Below are positions 37,986 to 47,556 of a DNA stretch of 64,000 bases, one piece after another. The stretch lies in assembly GCA_963977005.1 (NCBI GenBank), contig CAXBMQ010000003.1:62001-126000 (forward strand), read 5' to 3'. This stretch comes from CAXBCP01 sp963977005. Its GTDB lineage: Bacteria > Pseudomonadota > Alphaproteobacteria > MPNO01 > UBA830. Numbering within the stretch: position 1 is the stretch's first letter; each line of letters begins with the position of its first letter. A program made the position numbers and the translations under genes. The notes below the pieces were generated by a model. The model searched no databases. It worked only from the letters and a program-made list of their open reading frames with translations, and had not been told where the DNA came from.

Positions 37986-38035
37986 GCCGTACCCGGGCGC
38001 AGGGCCGATTTAAAATAAGAAAACGGAGCGAAAAA

Positions 38036-38548
38036 GTGGTCGTAGATTCGACGATTGAACGGCACACGATTGCCGTATTGGTGGACAACGAGGCCGGTGT
38101 GCTGGCGCGGGTGATCGGGCTGTTCTCCGGCCGGGGCTACAACATCGAAAGTCTCACCGTTGCCGAAACCGACACCGCCGATGCGATCAGCCGGATAACG
38201 GTCGTAACCAGCGGCACGCCCCAGATCATCGAGCAGATCAAGGCACAGCTCGACCGGCTGGTGCCGGTACACCGCGTGATCGACCTCACGGCAGAAGGCG
38301 CCAGCGTCGAGCGGGAGCTTGCGCTGGTGAAGGTTGCCGGCAAGGGCGATAAACGCGTCGAAGCGCTGCGGATCGCGGATATTTTCCGCGCGCGCGCGAT
38401 CGACAGTACAAACGAGTCATTCGTGTTCGAAATTTCCGGCGCGACGGAAAAACTGAACGCTTTTATCGACCTGATGGTCCCGCTCGGACTGGTCGATGTT
38501 TCAAGAACGGGCGTCGTTGCTATTGCACGGGGCAAATCCGCGCTTTAG
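38036..38548 (+). CDS. ilvN: Acetolactate synthase, small regulatory subunit
   Basis: A 170-residue regulatory subunit that binds valine and gives feedback inhibition. The ACT domain is at the N terminus: HTIAVLVDNEAGVLARVIGL and FSGRGYNIESLTVAETD; the C-terminal domain reads FVFEISGATEKLNAFIDLM and ends SRTGVVAIARG. The start is GTG at 38036 with ACGGAG upstream. It lies 50 bp after the large-subunit gene and 52 bp before ilvC. Confidence 0.96.
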   Translation: MVVDSTIERHTIAVLVDNEAGVLARVIGLFSGRGYNIESLTVAETDTADAISRITVVTSGTPQIIEQIKAQLDRLVPVHRVIDLTAEGASVERELALVKVAGKGDKRVEALRIADIFRARAIDSTNESFVFEISGATEKLNAFIDLMVPLGLVDVSRTGVVAIARGKSAL

Positions 38549-38600
38549 AAAGCGCGCCACAACAGATCAGACAATCTGGCTTTTACGGAAAGGTAGAGCG

Positions 38601-39620
38601 ATGCGAGTTTATTACGACCGGGATGCGGACATTAATCTTATCAAGGACAAGAAGGTCGCGATCATTGGCTATGGCAGCCAGGGTCATGCCCATGCAAACA
38701 ACCTCAACGATTCCGGCGTGAAGGAAGTCGTTGTCGGGTTGCGCGAAGGGTCTTCGAGCATCGCCAAGGCGGAAAACGCCGGTCTGAAAGTGATGACGCC
38801 GGCAGATGCCGCCGCCTGGGCGGACGTCACCATGATCCTGACGCCCGACGAGTTGCAGTCCGACCTGTACGCGAACGAACTGCGCGACAACCTGAAAAAG
38901 GGATCGGCGCTGGCATTCGCGCATGGCCTGGCCGTGCATTTCCAGTTGATCGAGCCGCGCCCGGATCTCGATGTCTTCATGGTCGCACCGAAAGGTCCCG
39001 GTCACACGGTACGCGGCGAATTCGTCGGCGGTGGCGGCGTTCCCTGCCTGATCGCCGTGGCGCAGGACGCGTCCGGCAATGCGATGGAAATCGGCCTGTC
39101 CTATGCGTCGGCCATCGGCGGCGGCCGGTCCGGCGTCATCGAAACGACCTTCCGCGAGGAATGCGAAACCGACCTGTTCGGCGAACAGGCGGTTCTCTGC
39201 GGCGGCCTGACGTCCCTGATCACGGCGGGCTACGAGACGCTGGTCGAGGCCGGATATGCGCCCGAAATGGCGTATTTCGAATGCCTGCACGAGGTCAAGC
39301 TGATCGTCGACCTGATCTATGAAGGCGGTATCGCCAACATGCGCTATTCGATCTCGAATACCGCGGAATACGGCGATCTGACACGCGGGCCGCGCCTGAT
39401 CGACGAAAACGTCAAAAACGAGATGCGCAAGATCCTCAAGGAAATCCAGTCGGGCCAGTTTGCGCGTGACTGGGTTCTCGAAAACAAGGCGGGCGCGCCG
39501 AGCTTCAAGGCAATGCGTCGCCACGGCGAGGAGCACGGCATCGAAGAGGTCGGCGGCAAGTTGCGCGACATGATGCCCTGGATCAAAGAACGGGCACTCG
39601 TCGACAAATCCAAAAACTAG
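38601..39620 (+). CDS. ilvC: Ketol-acid reductoisomerase
   Basis: A 339-residue class I IlvC that isomerises and reduces acetolactate to 2,3-dihydroxyisovalerate with NADPH and Mg2+. The Rossmann motif VAIIGYGSQGHAHANNL is near residue 18; MVAPKGPGHTVRGEF (about 128) and FREECETDLFGEQAVLCGG (about 186) carry substrate and Mg ligands; IANMRYSISNTAEYGD follows near 246. I start at the ATG at 38601 (MRVYYDRDADINL) with GGAAAGG upstream. A long stem-loop follows the stop. Confidence 0.97.
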   Translation: MRVYYDRDADINLIKDKKVAIIGYGSQGHAHANNLNDSGVKEVVVGLREGSSSIAKAENAGLKVMTPADAAAWADVTMILTPDELQSDLYANELRDNLKKGSALAFAHGLAVHFQLIEPRPDLDVFMVAPKGPGHTVRGEFVGGGGVPCLIAVAQDASGNAMEIGLSYASAIGGGRSGVIETTFREECETDLFGEQAVLCGGLTSLITAGYETLVEAGYAPEMAYFECLHEVKLIVDLIYEGGIANMRYSISNTAEYGDLTRGPRLIDENVKNEMRKILKEIQSGQFARDWVLENKAGAPSFKAMRRHGEEHGIEEVGGKLRDMMPWIKERALVDKSKN

Positions 39621-39634
39621 GACTGCTTTCCATT

Positions 39635-39679
39635 CCCGAATCCGGCAGCCGTCCCGTCGGGCGACTTGCCGGATTCGGG
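39635..39679 (+). terminator. Terminator-like stem-loop after ilvC
   Basis: A 13-bp perfect stem (CCCGAATCCGGCA at 39635-39647 with TGCCGGATTCGGG at 39667-39679) with a 19-nt loop. There is no immediate T-run (CAAAAACC follows, T-rich stretch about 12 bp later), so it may be a weak terminator or an RNA stabiliser. Confidence 0.55.
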
Positions 39680-39848
39680 CAAAAACCTTGTGTTTTTCTC
39701 TATAAAACCGTTGCGCTGGCGAATAAAAACGGCGTAGTAATAATTCGTTAACCCGAATTGTTAACAGTTGTCATGCATTCAAGGCGCTATCCGGTGCCCC
39801 ATATGCTGAAAACTGGTTTTGGGGACCGCTTTTTTGTGAGCGATAGAG

Positions 39849-39989
39849 ATGGTAACGGCAAGACGCAGCGACTCACGGTGGATCGCCCCTGCAGAGGTAT
39901 TCTGCGGGACGGGATACGCACGTGCGCCGTTTGCGCTTCGGCTGCTGCTTTGCGTTGGTGATGGGGCTCTTCGACTTAGGTGCCCCTGA
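39849..39989 (+). CDS. Candidate leucine-rich leader peptide upstream of leuA
   Basis: A 46-codon ATG frame ending at TGA, 87 bp before leuA. Its last third encodes ALRLLLCVGDGALRL followed by RCP and stop, with six leucine codons (CTT, CTG, CTG, CTT, CTT, CTT) within 14 codons. The stop codon falls inside the 5' arm of the hairpin at 39983-40023. This is the arrangement of a transcription attenuator in which scarcity of charged leucyl-tRNA stalls the ribosome. The start has only a weak ribosome site (GATAGAG). Two other frames are also open here, so translation is not proven. Confidence 0.55.
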   Translation: MVTARRSDSRWIAPAEVFCGTGYARAPFALRLLLCVGDGALRLRCP

Positions 39990-40035
39990 ATACGATTGCG
40001 CCACAGGCGCGACTGTTCAGGGGACGTTCTTCTTC
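39963..40035 (+). promoter_or_regulatory. Candidate leuA attenuator hairpins
   Basis: A two-tier hairpin has an outer stem CCCCTGAA (39983-39990) with TTCAGGGG (40016-40023), an inner stem GCGCC/GGCGC (39998-40010), then a pyrimidine stretch ACGTTCTTCTTC. An alternative stem GGGGC (39963-39967) with GCCCC (39982-39986) would capture its 5' arm, so terminator and antiterminator are mutually exclusive. The Leu codons of the leader lie just upstream and within the alternative stem. Confidence 0.5.
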
Positions 40036-40076
40036 AGACCTGAGTCAACGACCATAGAGACACAAGGAGCTCACCA

Positions 40077-41630
<1,554 letters not shown>

Positions 41631-41645
41631 GACCGAAGATGGCGG

Positions 41646-41675
41646 CGCCGGCCCGGGGAGCTTCCCGGGCCGGCG
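41646..41675 (+). terminator. Strong GC hairpin after leuA
   Basis: A 12-bp perfect stem CGCCGGCCCGGG (41646-41657) with CCCGGGCCGGCG (41664-41675) and a 6-nt loop, 15 bp past the leuA stop. No T-run follows, so termination strength is uncertain. Confidence 0.6.
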
Positions 41676-41713
41676 TCTGCCGATCGCTTGAACGACGAAT
41701 GATGTGAGGTTGC

Positions 41714-42754
41714 ATGTTCTCTAAACTACTTGGCGTTTTGTCCGCAGACATGGCCATCGACCTGGGTACCGCGAATACCCTGGTTTATGTCAAAGGTCGG
41801 GGAATCGTGCTCAACGAGCCGTCCGTGGTGGCGATCGCGAATGTCAAAGGCCGCAAACAGGTTCTTGCCGTCGGCGACGAGGCCAAGATGATGCTCGGCC
41901 GCACGCCCGGCAATATCGAGGCCATCCGTCCGCTCCGCGACGGCGTCATCGCCGACTTCGAAATCGCCGAGGAAATGATCAAGCACTTTATCCGCAAGGT
42001 GCATAACCGCCGCAGTTTCGCCAGTCCGCAGGTGATCGTCTGCGTGCCGTCGGGCTCAACGGCGGTCGAGCGTCGCGCCATTCAGGAATCGGCAGAAAGC
42101 GCCGGCGCGCGCCGGGTTTTCCTGATCGAGGAACCCATGGCCGCGGCAATCGGTGCCGGACTGCCGGTAACCGAGCCGACGGGCTCGATGGTCGTCGATA
42201 TCGGCGGCGGTACGACCGAGGTTGCTGTTCTGTCTCTCGGCGGGATCGTCTATTCGCGCTCCGTCCGCGTCGGCGGCGACAAGATGGACGAGGCGATCAT
42301 CGCCTATATCCGCCGCAACCATAACCTGCTGGTCGGTGAAGGCAGCGCGGAACGGATCAAGAAGGAAATCGGCTCCGCCTGCGTGCCGCCGGACGGCGAT
42401 GGCGGCGTGATGGAGATCAAGGGCCGCGACCTGATGAACGGCGTGCCCAAGGAACTGGTCATCAGCGAGCGCCAGATCGCCGAAAGCCTGGCCGAACCCG
42501 TCAGCGCGATTATCGAGGCGGTAAAGGTCGCGCTCGAACATACCGCCCCCGAACTGGCAGCGGATATCGTCGACAAGGGTATCGTGCTGACCGGCGGCGG
42601 TGCGCTGCTCGGGAATATCGATCTCGTGCTCCGGCATGCGACCGGGTTGCCCGTGACGCTGGCCGAAGAACCGCTTTCCTGTGTCGCGCTCGGAACCGGG
42701 CGATGCCTTGAAGAGATGAAAACGTTGCGTAACGTCCTGACAACTATGTATTGA
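41714..42754 (+). CDS. mreB: Rod-shape-determining protein MreB
   Basis: A 346-residue bacterial actin that organises sidewall peptidoglycan synthesis. Actin-fold phosphate motifs are clear: AIDLGTANTLVYVKGRGIV (about residue 15), VVDIGGGTTEVAVLSLGGIV (about 160) and GIVLTGGGALLGNIDLVL (about 290). IEEPMAAAIGAGLPV and the GRTPGNIEAIRPLRDGVIAD block are near identical to other proteobacterial MreB. It is the first gene of the elongasome cluster mreB-mreC-mreD-mrdA-rodA. Confidence 0.98.
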   Translation: MFSKLLGVLSADMAIDLGTANTLVYVKGRGIVLNEPSVVAIANVKGRKQVLAVGDEAKMMLGRTPGNIEAIRPLRDGVIADFEIAEEMIKHFIRKVHNRRSFASPQVIVCVPSGSTAVERRAIQESAESAGARRVFLIEEPMAAAIGAGLPVTEPTGSMVVDIGGGTTEVAVLSLGGIVYSRSVRVGGDKMDEAIIAYIRRNHNLLVGEGSAERIKKEIGSACVPPDGDGGVMEIKGRDLMNGVPKELVISERQIAESLAEPVSAIIEAVKVALEHTAPELAADIVDKGIVLTGGGALLGNIDLVLRHATGLPVTLAEEPLSCVALGTGRCLEEMKTLRNVLTTMY

Positions 42755-42765
42755 TTCGGAAAAAA

Positions 42766-42781
42766 TTAACCATTTGTTAAC
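42766..42781 (+). promoter_or_regulatory. CtrA-type binding box upstream of mreC
   Basis: TTAACCATTTGTTAAC is an exact TTAA-N7-TTAAC match to the alphaproteobacterial CtrA consensus, 43 bp before the mreC start. Two GANTC (CcrM methylation) sequences flank it: GATTC at 42753-42757 and GACTC at 42793-42797. It could put mreC and downstream genes under cell-cycle control independently of mreB. Confidence 0.6.
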
Positions 42782-42824
42782 CGTACCCGACCGACTCTGG
42801 TAGGCGGGAAATAGAGGAACCGGC

Positions 42825-43709
42825 GTGAAACACCGCGCAGTATCTGTCGCGAAAGTCACAGTGCCCATCCGGGCGCTGCTGAACCGCTTTGCGCTGCTTT
42901 TCCTGATTATCGCGGCATTTGCCATCATGTTGCTCGGCAAGGCGGATACGCTGGTCGTCGAACGCGCGCGGTCAAGCGTGGTTGATGCGGTCGCTCCGGT
43001 GATGGATGCGCTGTCGCGCCCGATTGCCACGGTTTCCGAGGGCGTCGGTCGCGTGAACAGGTTCTTCACCGTCTATGAGGAAAACGCCCAGCTGCGCGAA
43101 CAGAATGCGCGCCTGCTCGAATGGCAGAGTGCGGCGCTGGCCCTGGCGGCCGAAAATTCGACCTTCCGGAAAATGCTGCACTTCGTGCCTGAACGCGGCA
43201 CATCCTTTGCCGCCGCCCGTGTGATCGGCGATTCGGGCGGGGTATTCGTGCGTTCCGTACTGATAAACGGCGGTACGGTGGACGGTATCCAGAAAGGCGA
43301 TGCGGTGGTCAACGGAGACGGTCTGATCGGCCGTGTTGCCGAATCCGGCAGGCGGTCCGGCCGTGTGCTTCTGATATCCGATCTGAACTCCCGCATACCG
43401 GTGGTCGGGGAAAAAAGCCGGGTTCGCGCCATACTCGCGGGCGATAACAGCCCGTTGCCGAAACTGTCCTTCCTGTCGCCGAATGCAGGGCTGGAGGTCG
43501 GGGACCGTATCGTGACGTCGGGACATGGCGGCGTCTTCCCGGCTGGATTGCCGGTCGGGCGAATTTCCAGCATCGGTGACGGCGGTATCCGGGTGCAGCC
43601 CTTTGCCGACTTCTACCGGCTGGAATATGTGCGCATTATCACGGAGTTTCCCGGTGAGGTAGCAGGGCGTATCGTGCCGTCTGCCGCCGGACCATCGCAG
43701 CTGCAATGA
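42825..43709 (+). CDS. mreC: Rod-shape-determining protein MreC
   Basis: A 294-residue bitopic protein linking cytoplasmic MreB to periplasmic synthases. One membrane helix (about residues 21-43, FALLFLIIAAFAIMLLG), a coiled coil (YEENAQLREQNARLLEWQSAALAL shown by its heptads, about 84-110) and a beta-rich periplasmic domain with AARVIGDSGGVFVRSVLI, GDAVVNGDGLIGRVAE and GDRIVTSGHGGVFPAGLPVG. The gene follows mreB after 70 bp, which include the CtrA-type box. The stop overlaps mreD by four bases. Confidence 0.95.
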   Translation: MKHRAVSVAKVTVPIRALLNRFALLFLIIAAFAIMLLGKADTLVVERARSSVVDAVAPVMDALSRPIATVSEGVGRVNRFFTVYEENAQLREQNARLLEWQSAALALAAENSTFRKMLHFVPERGTSFAAARVIGDSGGVFVRSVLINGGTVDGIQKGDAVVNGDGLIGRVAESGRRSGRVLLISDLNSRIPVVGEKSRVRAILAGDNSPLPKLSFLSPNAGLEVGDRIVTSGHGGVFPAGLPVGRISSIGDGGIRVQPFADFYRLEYVRIITEFPGEVAGRIVPSAAGPSQLQ

Positions 43710-44227
43710 TCACGGCTGCCTTCCAGCGTCTGGATCGTTCCGCAAGGCTGCTGGCGCCGTTCGTGACAAGCGTTCTGCTCGTCATGCTCTCGGCGCTTCC
43801 CGTCTATCTTCCCGGATACGGACAGGTCGCAGTCGATGTGGGGCTGATGACCGTTTTCTACTGGGCGATTTACCGTCCCGATCTTTTTCCGGCAATTGCC
43901 GCCTTTGTGCTGGGCCTCTGGCAGGACATCCTTGTCGGCTCGCCCATCGGTCTGCATGCGCTGATCCTGTTGCTGGCCAACTGGGCAATCGTCTCGCAAC
44001 GTACGTTTTTTCAGGGCAAGTCTTTTGCCGTCATCTGGTGGTGTTTCTCGCTTGTCGCCCTCGCCGCCGCGATCGTTTCGTGGATCATTGTCTGCGCGCT
44101 CAACGTAACGCTCATGAGTCCCGTCCCCGTGCTGTTCCAGGCCGCGCTGACGGTTGGCGTGTTCCCCTTCATGGCGTGGCTGCTTGCCCGGGCCCAGCAC
44201 GCGATTGTCCGGCCGCTCGATGTATAA
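43706..44227 (+). CDS. mreD: Rod-shape-determining protein MreD
   Basis: A 173-residue integral membrane protein with about five hydrophobic helices (LAPFVTSVLLVMLSALPVYL, VGLMTVFYWAIYRPDLFPAI, then IVWWCFSLVALAAAIVSWII-like segments). YWAIYRPDLFPAIAAFVLGLWQD and GSPIGLHALILL are the family's conserved blocks, given here in shortened form. It completes the MreBCD scaffold. ATGA overlap with mreC upstream; its end overlaps the first codons of mrdA. Confidence 0.92.
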   Translation: MITAAFQRLDRSARLLAPFVTSVLLVMLSALPVYLPGYGQVAVDVGLMTVFYWAIYRPDLFPAIAAFVLGLWQDILVGSPIGLHALILLLANWAIVSQRTFFQGKSFAVIWWCFSLVALAAAIVSWIIVCALNVTLMSPVPVLFQAALTVGVFPFMAWLLARAQHAIVRPLDV

Positions 44228-46097
44228 GGATTCAACCAGGTTCAAGTCGTTCTCGCGCCGTGTCGCCTTTCTTGGCGGCGGCAAGGTCCTGTTGCTCAGC
44301 CTCTTGGCGGGGCGCATGTACCAGCTCCAGGTCGTCGAGTCCGACAAGTACAAGACCCTCGCCGACGAGAACCGCATCAACCTGCGCCTGTTGCCGCCGC
44401 CGCGCGGCACGATCGTCGACAGGTACGGTCGCGAACTTGCCGTAAACCAGGAAAATTACCGGGTAACGCTCGTCGCAGAGCAGGTGCGCGATATCGACAC
44501 GATGCTCGATACCCTGTCGGGGATTATCTCGCTCGAGGATTACGAGCGCCAGCGCATCCTGCGCGAGGTGCGCCGCCGCCGCGGCTTCGTGCCGGTTACG
44601 GTGCGCGAAAATCTCGACTGGCGCGATGTTTCCCGGATCGAGGTGAACGCGCCCGACCTGCCGGGCCTGTCGATCGAGGTCGGGCAGAGCCGGCAATATC
44701 CCTTCGCCGAGGATTTCGCGCATGTGCTCGGATATGTCTCGGCAGTCTCGGAAAAGGAAACGACCGGAGACCCGCTTCTCGAACTGCCCGGTTTCAAGAT
44801 CGGCAAGAACGGCGTCGAGCGGGTTTTCGACCTGAACCTGCGGGGCAAGGCGGGAAATACCCAGGTAGAGGTGAATGCCGTCGGTCGCGTCATTCGCGAA
44901 TTGTCGCGGCAGGAGGGCCAGCCCGGCGCGGATCTGCGCCTGACGATCGACCGCGATCTGCAGAAGCTGTCGGCGGACCGTCTGAAAGAGGAAAAAAGCG
45001 CCTCGGCCGTTGTCATGGATATCCGGAACGGCGACGTGCTCGCCCTGTCGTCGGTGCCCGGCTACGACCCCAACGAATTCGTGACCGGGTTGTCGTCGAA
45101 ATCGTGGCGCAGGCTGATCAACGATCCGTATGCGCCGCTGACCAACAAGGCGATATCGGGGCTTTATGCGCCGGGATCGACCTTCAAGATGGTGGTCGCA
45201 CTCGCCGCCCTCGAGGCGCGGATCGTTGCGCCCGATCACCGGGTTTTCTGCCGCGGTCACACGCAGCTTGGCAATGCGCGTTTCCATTGCTGGAAACGCC
45301 ACGGCCATGGCTGGCAGGATATGTATGACGCCCACCAGAATTCCTGCGATGTCTATTTCTACGATATCGCGAAACGGATCGGTATCGACCGGATCGCCGA
45401 GATGGCCAAACGTCTCGGGCTCGGCACCAGGACCGGTATCGATCTGCCTTCCGAAAAGGGCGGCGTAATTCCGACGCGTGCCTGGAAAAAAGCCCTGATC
45501 GGCACGCCCTGGCAGCAGGGCGAAACGCTGATCTCGGGAATCGGCCAGGGGTTTATCCTGACGACCCCGTTGCAGCTTGCGGTCATGACCGCCCGGATCG
45601 CCAATGGCGGCAAGGCCGTGGTGCCCCGCCTTATCCGCCCGGTGGCCGAGGACGGCACAGATGTCGATCCCGATTTCAAGGATCTCGGTATTTCAAGGCG
45701 GTCCCTCGATGTCGTGCGCGAAGGCATGAACCGCGTCACCAACGTCCGGCGCGGCACGGCGTACCGGGCCCGGATTTCCGAAGAAGGCATGGAGATGTCG
45801 GGCAAGACCGGTACCGCCCAGGTGCGCCGGATCAGCAAGGCAGAGCGCGAGACGCGGGTGCTCAAGAACCATGAACGTCCCTGGCGCGAACGCGATCATG
45901 CGCTGTTCGTCGGTTTCGCGCCGTCGGACAATCCGCGCTACGCCGCCGCGGTGGTGGTCGAGCATGGCGGCGGCGGCTCCAAGGTCGCCGCACCGATTGC
46001 CCGCGACCTGTTGCTGGAAACGCAGAAACGCGACCCCGCCAACCGCAGGACCGCCCCCGCCGCGGCCAGGGCGCCGGCAAAAAGCGAAGAGATCTGA
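44220..46097 (+). CDS. mrdA: Penicillin-binding protein 2 (elongation transpeptidase)
   Basis: A 625-residue class B PBP that crosslinks sidewall peptidoglycan. A cytoplasmic tail and membrane anchor (about residues 15-32, VAFLGGGKVLLLSLLAG) are followed by the PBP dimer domain (RLLPPPRGTIVDRYGRELA). The catalytic STFK is in YAPGSTFKMVVALAALEA (about 325), SxN-like SCD in HQNSCDVYFYDIA (about 380) and KTGT in MSGKTGTAQVRR (about 530). I place the start at the ATG at 44220 (MYKDSTRFKSF), overlapping the mreD stop by eight bases. Confidence 0.96.
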   Translation: MYKDSTRFKSFSRRVAFLGGGKVLLLSLLAGRMYQLQVVESDKYKTLADENRINLRLLPPPRGTIVDRYGRELAVNQENYRVTLVAEQVRDIDTMLDTLSGIISLEDYERQRILREVRRRRGFVPVTVRENLDWRDVSRIEVNAPDLPGLSIEVGQSRQYPFAEDFAHVLGYVSAVSEKETTGDPLLELPGFKIGKNGVERVFDLNLRGKAGNTQVEVNAVGRVIRELSRQEGQPGADLRLTIDRDLQKLSADRLKEEKSASAVVMDIRNGDVLALSSVPGYDPNEFVTGLSSKSWRRLINDPYAPLTNKAISGLYAPGSTFKMVVALAALEARIVAPDHRVFCRGHTQLGNARFHCWKRHGHGWQDMYDAHQNSCDVYFYDIAKRIGIDRIAEMAKRLGLGTRTGIDLPSEKGGVIPTRAWKKALIGTPWQQGETLISGIGQGFILTTPLQLAVMTARIANGGKAVVPRLIRPVAEDGTDVDPDFKDLGISRRSLDVVREGMNRVTNVRRGTAYRARISEEGMEMSGKTGTAQVRRISKAERETRVLKNHERPWRERDHALFVGFAPSDNPRYAAAVVVEHGGGGSKVAAPIARDLLLETQKRDPANRRTAPAAARAPAKSEEI

Positions 46098-46099
46098 GC

Positions 46100-47248
46100 A
46101 TGTCGATGCATGGCTTCGCCCCCTCCCAGAGACTGAGCCTCGGCCGCAAGGTGCTGCAGATCAACTGGGGCCTCGTTCTCCTGATCACCGCGACCGCGGC
46201 GGTCGGCGTCGCCATGCTGTATTCGGCGGCAAACGGGTCGTGGAACCCGTGGGCCACGCGCCAGATCGCGCGCTACGGCGTCGGCCTTGTGATCCTGATC
46301 ACGGTGGCCCTGGTCGATATCCGGTTCTGGTGGCGCTACGCCTACCTGATTTACGGCGTCCTTCTGGTAATGCTGGTGGCGGTCGAGGTGGTCGGCTCGG
46401 TCGGCATGGGCGCGCAGCGCTGGATCAATCTTGGCGTCATCAAGCTGCAGCCGTCCGAACTGATGAAGGTCGGGATCGCCCTGGCGCTGGCGCGCTATTT
46501 TCACGGCGTGTCGGCAGAGGACGTGCGGCGGATTCCCTATCTTATCGCCCCGATACTGATGATCGGCGCGCCCTCGGCGCTCGTCCTGAAACAGCCCGAT
46601 CTCGGGACCGCGTTGTTCCTGATCATGACCGGCGGCGCGGTGTTCTTTGTCGCCGGCGTGCGGCTGTGGAAGTTCGGCCTGGTATTCGCCGCCGCCGGGG
46701 CCGCCGTGCCCATCGCGTGGAGCATGCTGCGGCCCTATCAGCAGAAACGCATCTTTACCTTCCTGGATCCCGAAACCGATCCCCTGGGGGCCGGCTATCA
46801 CATCCTGCAGTCGAAGATCGCGCTCGGGTCCGGCGGGCTGTTCGGCAAGGGCTTCATGCAGGGCTCCCAGAGCCATCTCAACTTCCTGCCCGAAAAGCAG
46901 ACCGACTTCATTTTCACCATGCTGGCCGAGGAGTTCGGCATGGTCGGCGGTCTCGTGCTGCTGGCGCTGTACATGCTGATCATGGTCTACGGTTTCGCGA
47001 TCAGCCTGCGCTCGCGCACCCATTTCGGCCGCCTGCTGGCCATGGGAATCACCAGCATGCTGTTCCTGTATGTGTTCATCAATATCGCCATGGTGATGGG
47101 CCTGATTCCCGTGGTCGGCGTGCCGCTGCCGCTGATCTCCTATGGCGGCACGGCGATGCTGACCCTGATGATCGGCATGGGCTTTCTGATCTGCACCTAC
47201 ATCCACCGCGACGTCACCATATCGCGCCACGGCGGCGGCGACGGCTGA
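46100..47248 (+). CDS. mrdB: Rod-shape-determining protein RodA (SEDS glycosyltransferase)
   Basis: A 382-residue polytopic SEDS protein that polymerises lipid II glycan chains together with PBP2. About ten membrane helices are predicted. Conserved blocks are GMGAQRWINLGVIKLQPSELMK (about residues 97-118, given here as its core GAQRWINLG and LQPSELMK), LKQPDLGTALFLIMTGG with the catalytic Asp region, PYQQKRIFTFLDPETDPLG, GSQSHLNFLPEKQTDFIF and LPLISYGGTAML near the end. It starts 2 bp after the mrdA stop and closes the elongasome operon. Confidence 0.96.
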   Translation: MSMHGFAPSQRLSLGRKVLQINWGLVLLITATAAVGVAMLYSAANGSWNPWATRQIARYGVGLVILITVALVDIRFWWRYAYLIYGVLLVMLVAVEVVGSVGMGAQRWINLGVIKLQPSELMKVGIALALARYFHGVSAEDVRRIPYLIAPILMIGAPSALVLKQPDLGTALFLIMTGGAVFFVAGVRLWKFGLVFAAAGAAVPIAWSMLRPYQQKRIFTFLDPETDPLGAGYHILQSKIALGSGGLFGKGFMQGSQSHLNFLPEKQTDFIFTMLAEEFGMVGGLVLLALYMLIMVYGFAISLRSRTHFGRLLAMGITSMLFLYVFINIAMVMGLIPVVGVPLPLISYGGTAMLTLMIGMGFLICTYIHRDVTISRHGGGDG

Positions 47249-47314
47249 CCCCGTTTCGGGCCGCCGGGCCTATCGACAAGCCCCGGACGCTCTGGTATCA
47301 GTCTCGCCGCTTGA

Positions 47315-47390
<76 letters not shown>

Positions 47391-47399
47391 AGAATTCCA

Positions 47400-47431
47400 G
47401 GGCTTGGCCGGAAACGGCCAGGCCCTTTTTT
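47400..47431 (+). terminator. Rho-independent terminator of tRNA-Lys
   Basis: GGGCTTGGCCG (47400-47410), a GAAA tetraloop, CGGCCAGGCCC (47415-47425) and TTTTTT (47426-47431): a strong GC stem followed directly by a T-run. Confidence 0.92.
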
Positions 47432-47556
47432 CGTGGGCCTCCGTTCCTTCCGGAACGTCCCGGGGCTCGGATATCCGCCGGCCATCATAGCGCTTGGGAT
47501 CGGTAGAGCCCTTTGAATGGCTTTGCAAAAGGCCCCCTGACCGCCAGAGAGACCCG

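Noticed and set aside
39749..39770. Second possible CtrA site upstream of leuA (two TTAA half-sites)
   Set aside because: The spacing between the TTAA halves is nine bases, not seven, so it does not fit the CtrA consensus.
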